Positions 10,643 to 11,686 of a DNA stretch of 11,686 bases are shown one piece after another. Positions within the stretch are counted from its first letter, which is position 1. Every line of letters begins with the position of its first letter. The position numbers and the translations under genes were made by a program. The notes under the pieces are model-generated. The model saw nothing but the letters and a program-made list of their open reading frames with translations, searched no databases and was not told the origin of the DNA. This DNA is from Gemmatimonadaceae bacterium. GTDB lineage: Bacteria; Gemmatimonadota; Gemmatimonadetes; Gemmatimonadales; Gemmatimonadaceae. The stretch covers positions 1-11,686 of the forward strand of contig JACDDZ010000033.1 in assembly GCA_013816695.1 (NCBI GenBank). Reading direction: 5' to 3'.

Positions 10643-11686
10643 GGACGGTCGCCTTCGTTCAATCGCGCATGGGCTCAACGCGATTCCCGAACAAGGTGAT
10701 GCAGCCGATCGGTGAAATTCCCCTGATCGGCGTGCTTCTGGAGCGGCTCGCCGGCTCCCGCGAAATAGATGAAGTAATCGTCGCGACGACGGTGTCGGAG
10801 CGCGATGATCCCCTCGTGAACTACGTTCGTTCTCTCGGCTATCAGGCGTTCAGGGGGAGCGAGGAAGACGTGCTCGATCGTTTCTATCGAGCGGCGCTGG
10901 TCGCGAAAGCAGATGTCGTCGTGCGGATAACCGGGGATTGTCCCCTCATCGACCCCGGCGTGGTGGATGAAGTGATTTCACAATGGCAGAGTTCGGGCGC
11001 TGATTACGGCTCGAACGTTGACCCGCCGACTTTTCCCGATGGACTCGATACGGAAGTCTTTTCATTCAAGGCGCTCGAGACGGCCTGGAAGGAGGCATCC
11101 CCGGGATTCCACCGCGAGCACGTCACGCCATTTCTGAGGGAGTCGCCGCAGTTCTCGCGAGTTAACGTCGAGGCTCACGCCGATCAGTCTTCCGAGCGCT
11201 GGACGGTGGATGAAGGCGAAGACCTTGAGGTCGTTCGGAAAATATTTGCCAATTTCTCGCCGCGGCGCGACTTCACCTGGCTACAGGTGACCGCACTGCG
11301 AAACAGTCACCCGGAGTGGTTTGTGGGCAACGAGCACTTGACGCGTAACGAAGGGATGGCGTCCGGCACGGGCCAGAAGTTATGGAAACGAGCGAAGCGC
11401 GTAATCCCGGGCGGCAACATGTTCCTCTCCAAGCGTGCAGAAATGTACCTGCCCGATCAGTGGCCGTCGTATTACAGCAGAGCGGAAGGTTGCAGAGTCT
11501 GGGATCTTGATGGGCGTGAGTTCATCGACATGGCCTTGATGGGCGTCGGCACCAACACGCTCGGGTATGGCCATCCCGAAGTGGACGAGGCGGTTCGCGG
11601 GACGGTGTCTGCGGGGAACATGTCCTCGCTGAATTGCCCGGAGGAAGTTTACCTCGTGGAGAAGCTCCTCGAGCTTCACCCCTGGG
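10639..11686 (+). CDS. SpsF-like cytidylyltransferase fused to class III (GSA-type) aminotransferase; 3' end cut by window edge
   Basis: GTG 10639 overlaps the reductase stop by 4 bp and the frame stays open to the right edge (349 full codons). Residues 1 to about 230 are a CTP_transf_3/SpsF-type nucleotidyltransferase: VAFVQSRMGSTRFPNKVM (4-21) holds the CTP-binding loop, followed by DEVIVATTVSERDDP, EEDVLDRFYRAA and the metal-site region VRITGDCPLIDP. This family activates 3-deoxy sugar acids such as nonulosonic acids as CMP-sugars, so the domain may play the PseF role. After a short linker, from about residue 243, the sequence SGTGQKLWKRAKRVIPGG, then FLSKR, GCRVWDLDGREFIDM and GTNTLGYGHPEV match the N-terminus of glutamate-1-semialdehyde aminomutase-like class III aminotransferases. 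The PLP lysine lies beyond the edge, so whether this half is catalytically intact cannot be seen. The frame runs through the junction with no stop, so the fusion is real in this sequence. Confidence 0.9.
   Translation, partial: MRTVAFVQSRMGSTRFPNKVMQPIGEIPLIGVLLERLAGSREIDEVIVATTVSERDDPLVNYVRSLGYQAFRGSEEDVLDRFYRAALVAKADVVVRITGDCPLIDPGVVDEVISQWQSSGADYGSNVDPPTFPDGLDTEVFSFKALETAWKEASPGFHREHVTPFLRESPQFSRVNVEAHADQSSERWTVDEGEDLEVVRKIFANFSPRRDFTWLQVTALRNSHPEWFVGNEHLTRNEGMASGTGQKLWKRAKRVIPGGNMFLSKRAEMYLPDQWPSYYSRAEGCRVWDLDGREFIDMALMGVGTNTLGYGHPEVDEAVRGTVSAGNMSSLNCPEEVYLVEKLLELHPW

Overview
The window is about 60% G+C by eye. Every gene I can support lies on the + strand, and from position 1737 to the right edge the genes are packed end to end or overlap. 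Few starts are ATG and few have a clear Shine-Dalgarno sequence. The organism looks like a free-living, Gram-negative-type bacterium with moderately high G+C. Gemmatimonadota is a loose guess from overall style only; there is no rRNA or other marker here to test it.

Layout: (1) positions 1-377 are the 3' part of a VOC/glyoxalase-fold gene cut by the left edge. (2) 415-1575 is a class I SAM methyltransferase with a long uncharacterised C-terminal half. (3) After a 161-bp gap (1576-1736) comes a tight block that looks like one transcription unit: a NodU/CmcH-type O-carbamoyltransferase (1737-3356), a protein I do not recognise (3362-4498), a TIGR04372-type glycosyltransferase (4488-5711), a PglK/MsbA-like ABC flippase with fused membrane and ATPase domains (5704-7584), pseB (7574-8572), pseC (8572-9738), an aldo/keto reductase that seems to need a CTG start (9731-10642), and an SpsF-like cytidylyltransferase fused to a class III (glutamate-1-semialdehyde-aminotransferase-like) PLP domain, cut by the right edge (10639-end).

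Taken together this is a surface-glycan or glycoprotein locus centred on a nonulosonic (pseudaminic-type) acid. PseB and PseC would convert UDP-GlcNAc to the 4-amino-4,6-dideoxy-L-altrose intermediate, and the cytidylyltransferase would activate the finished 9-carbon acid. The reductase and the second aminotransferase suggest that the sugar is not plain pseudaminic acid. The glycosyltransferase would assemble the glycan, the ABC protein would flip it across the inner membrane, and the methyltransferase and carbamoyltransferase could decorate it. The usual PseH, PseG and PseI functions are absent and may lie beyond the right edge.

The most interesting points are the cytidylyltransferase-aminotransferase fusion beside a reductase in a pse locus, the unrecognised 378-aa protein next to the carbamoyltransferase, the apparent CTG start of the reductase, and the chain of overlapping non-ATG starts.
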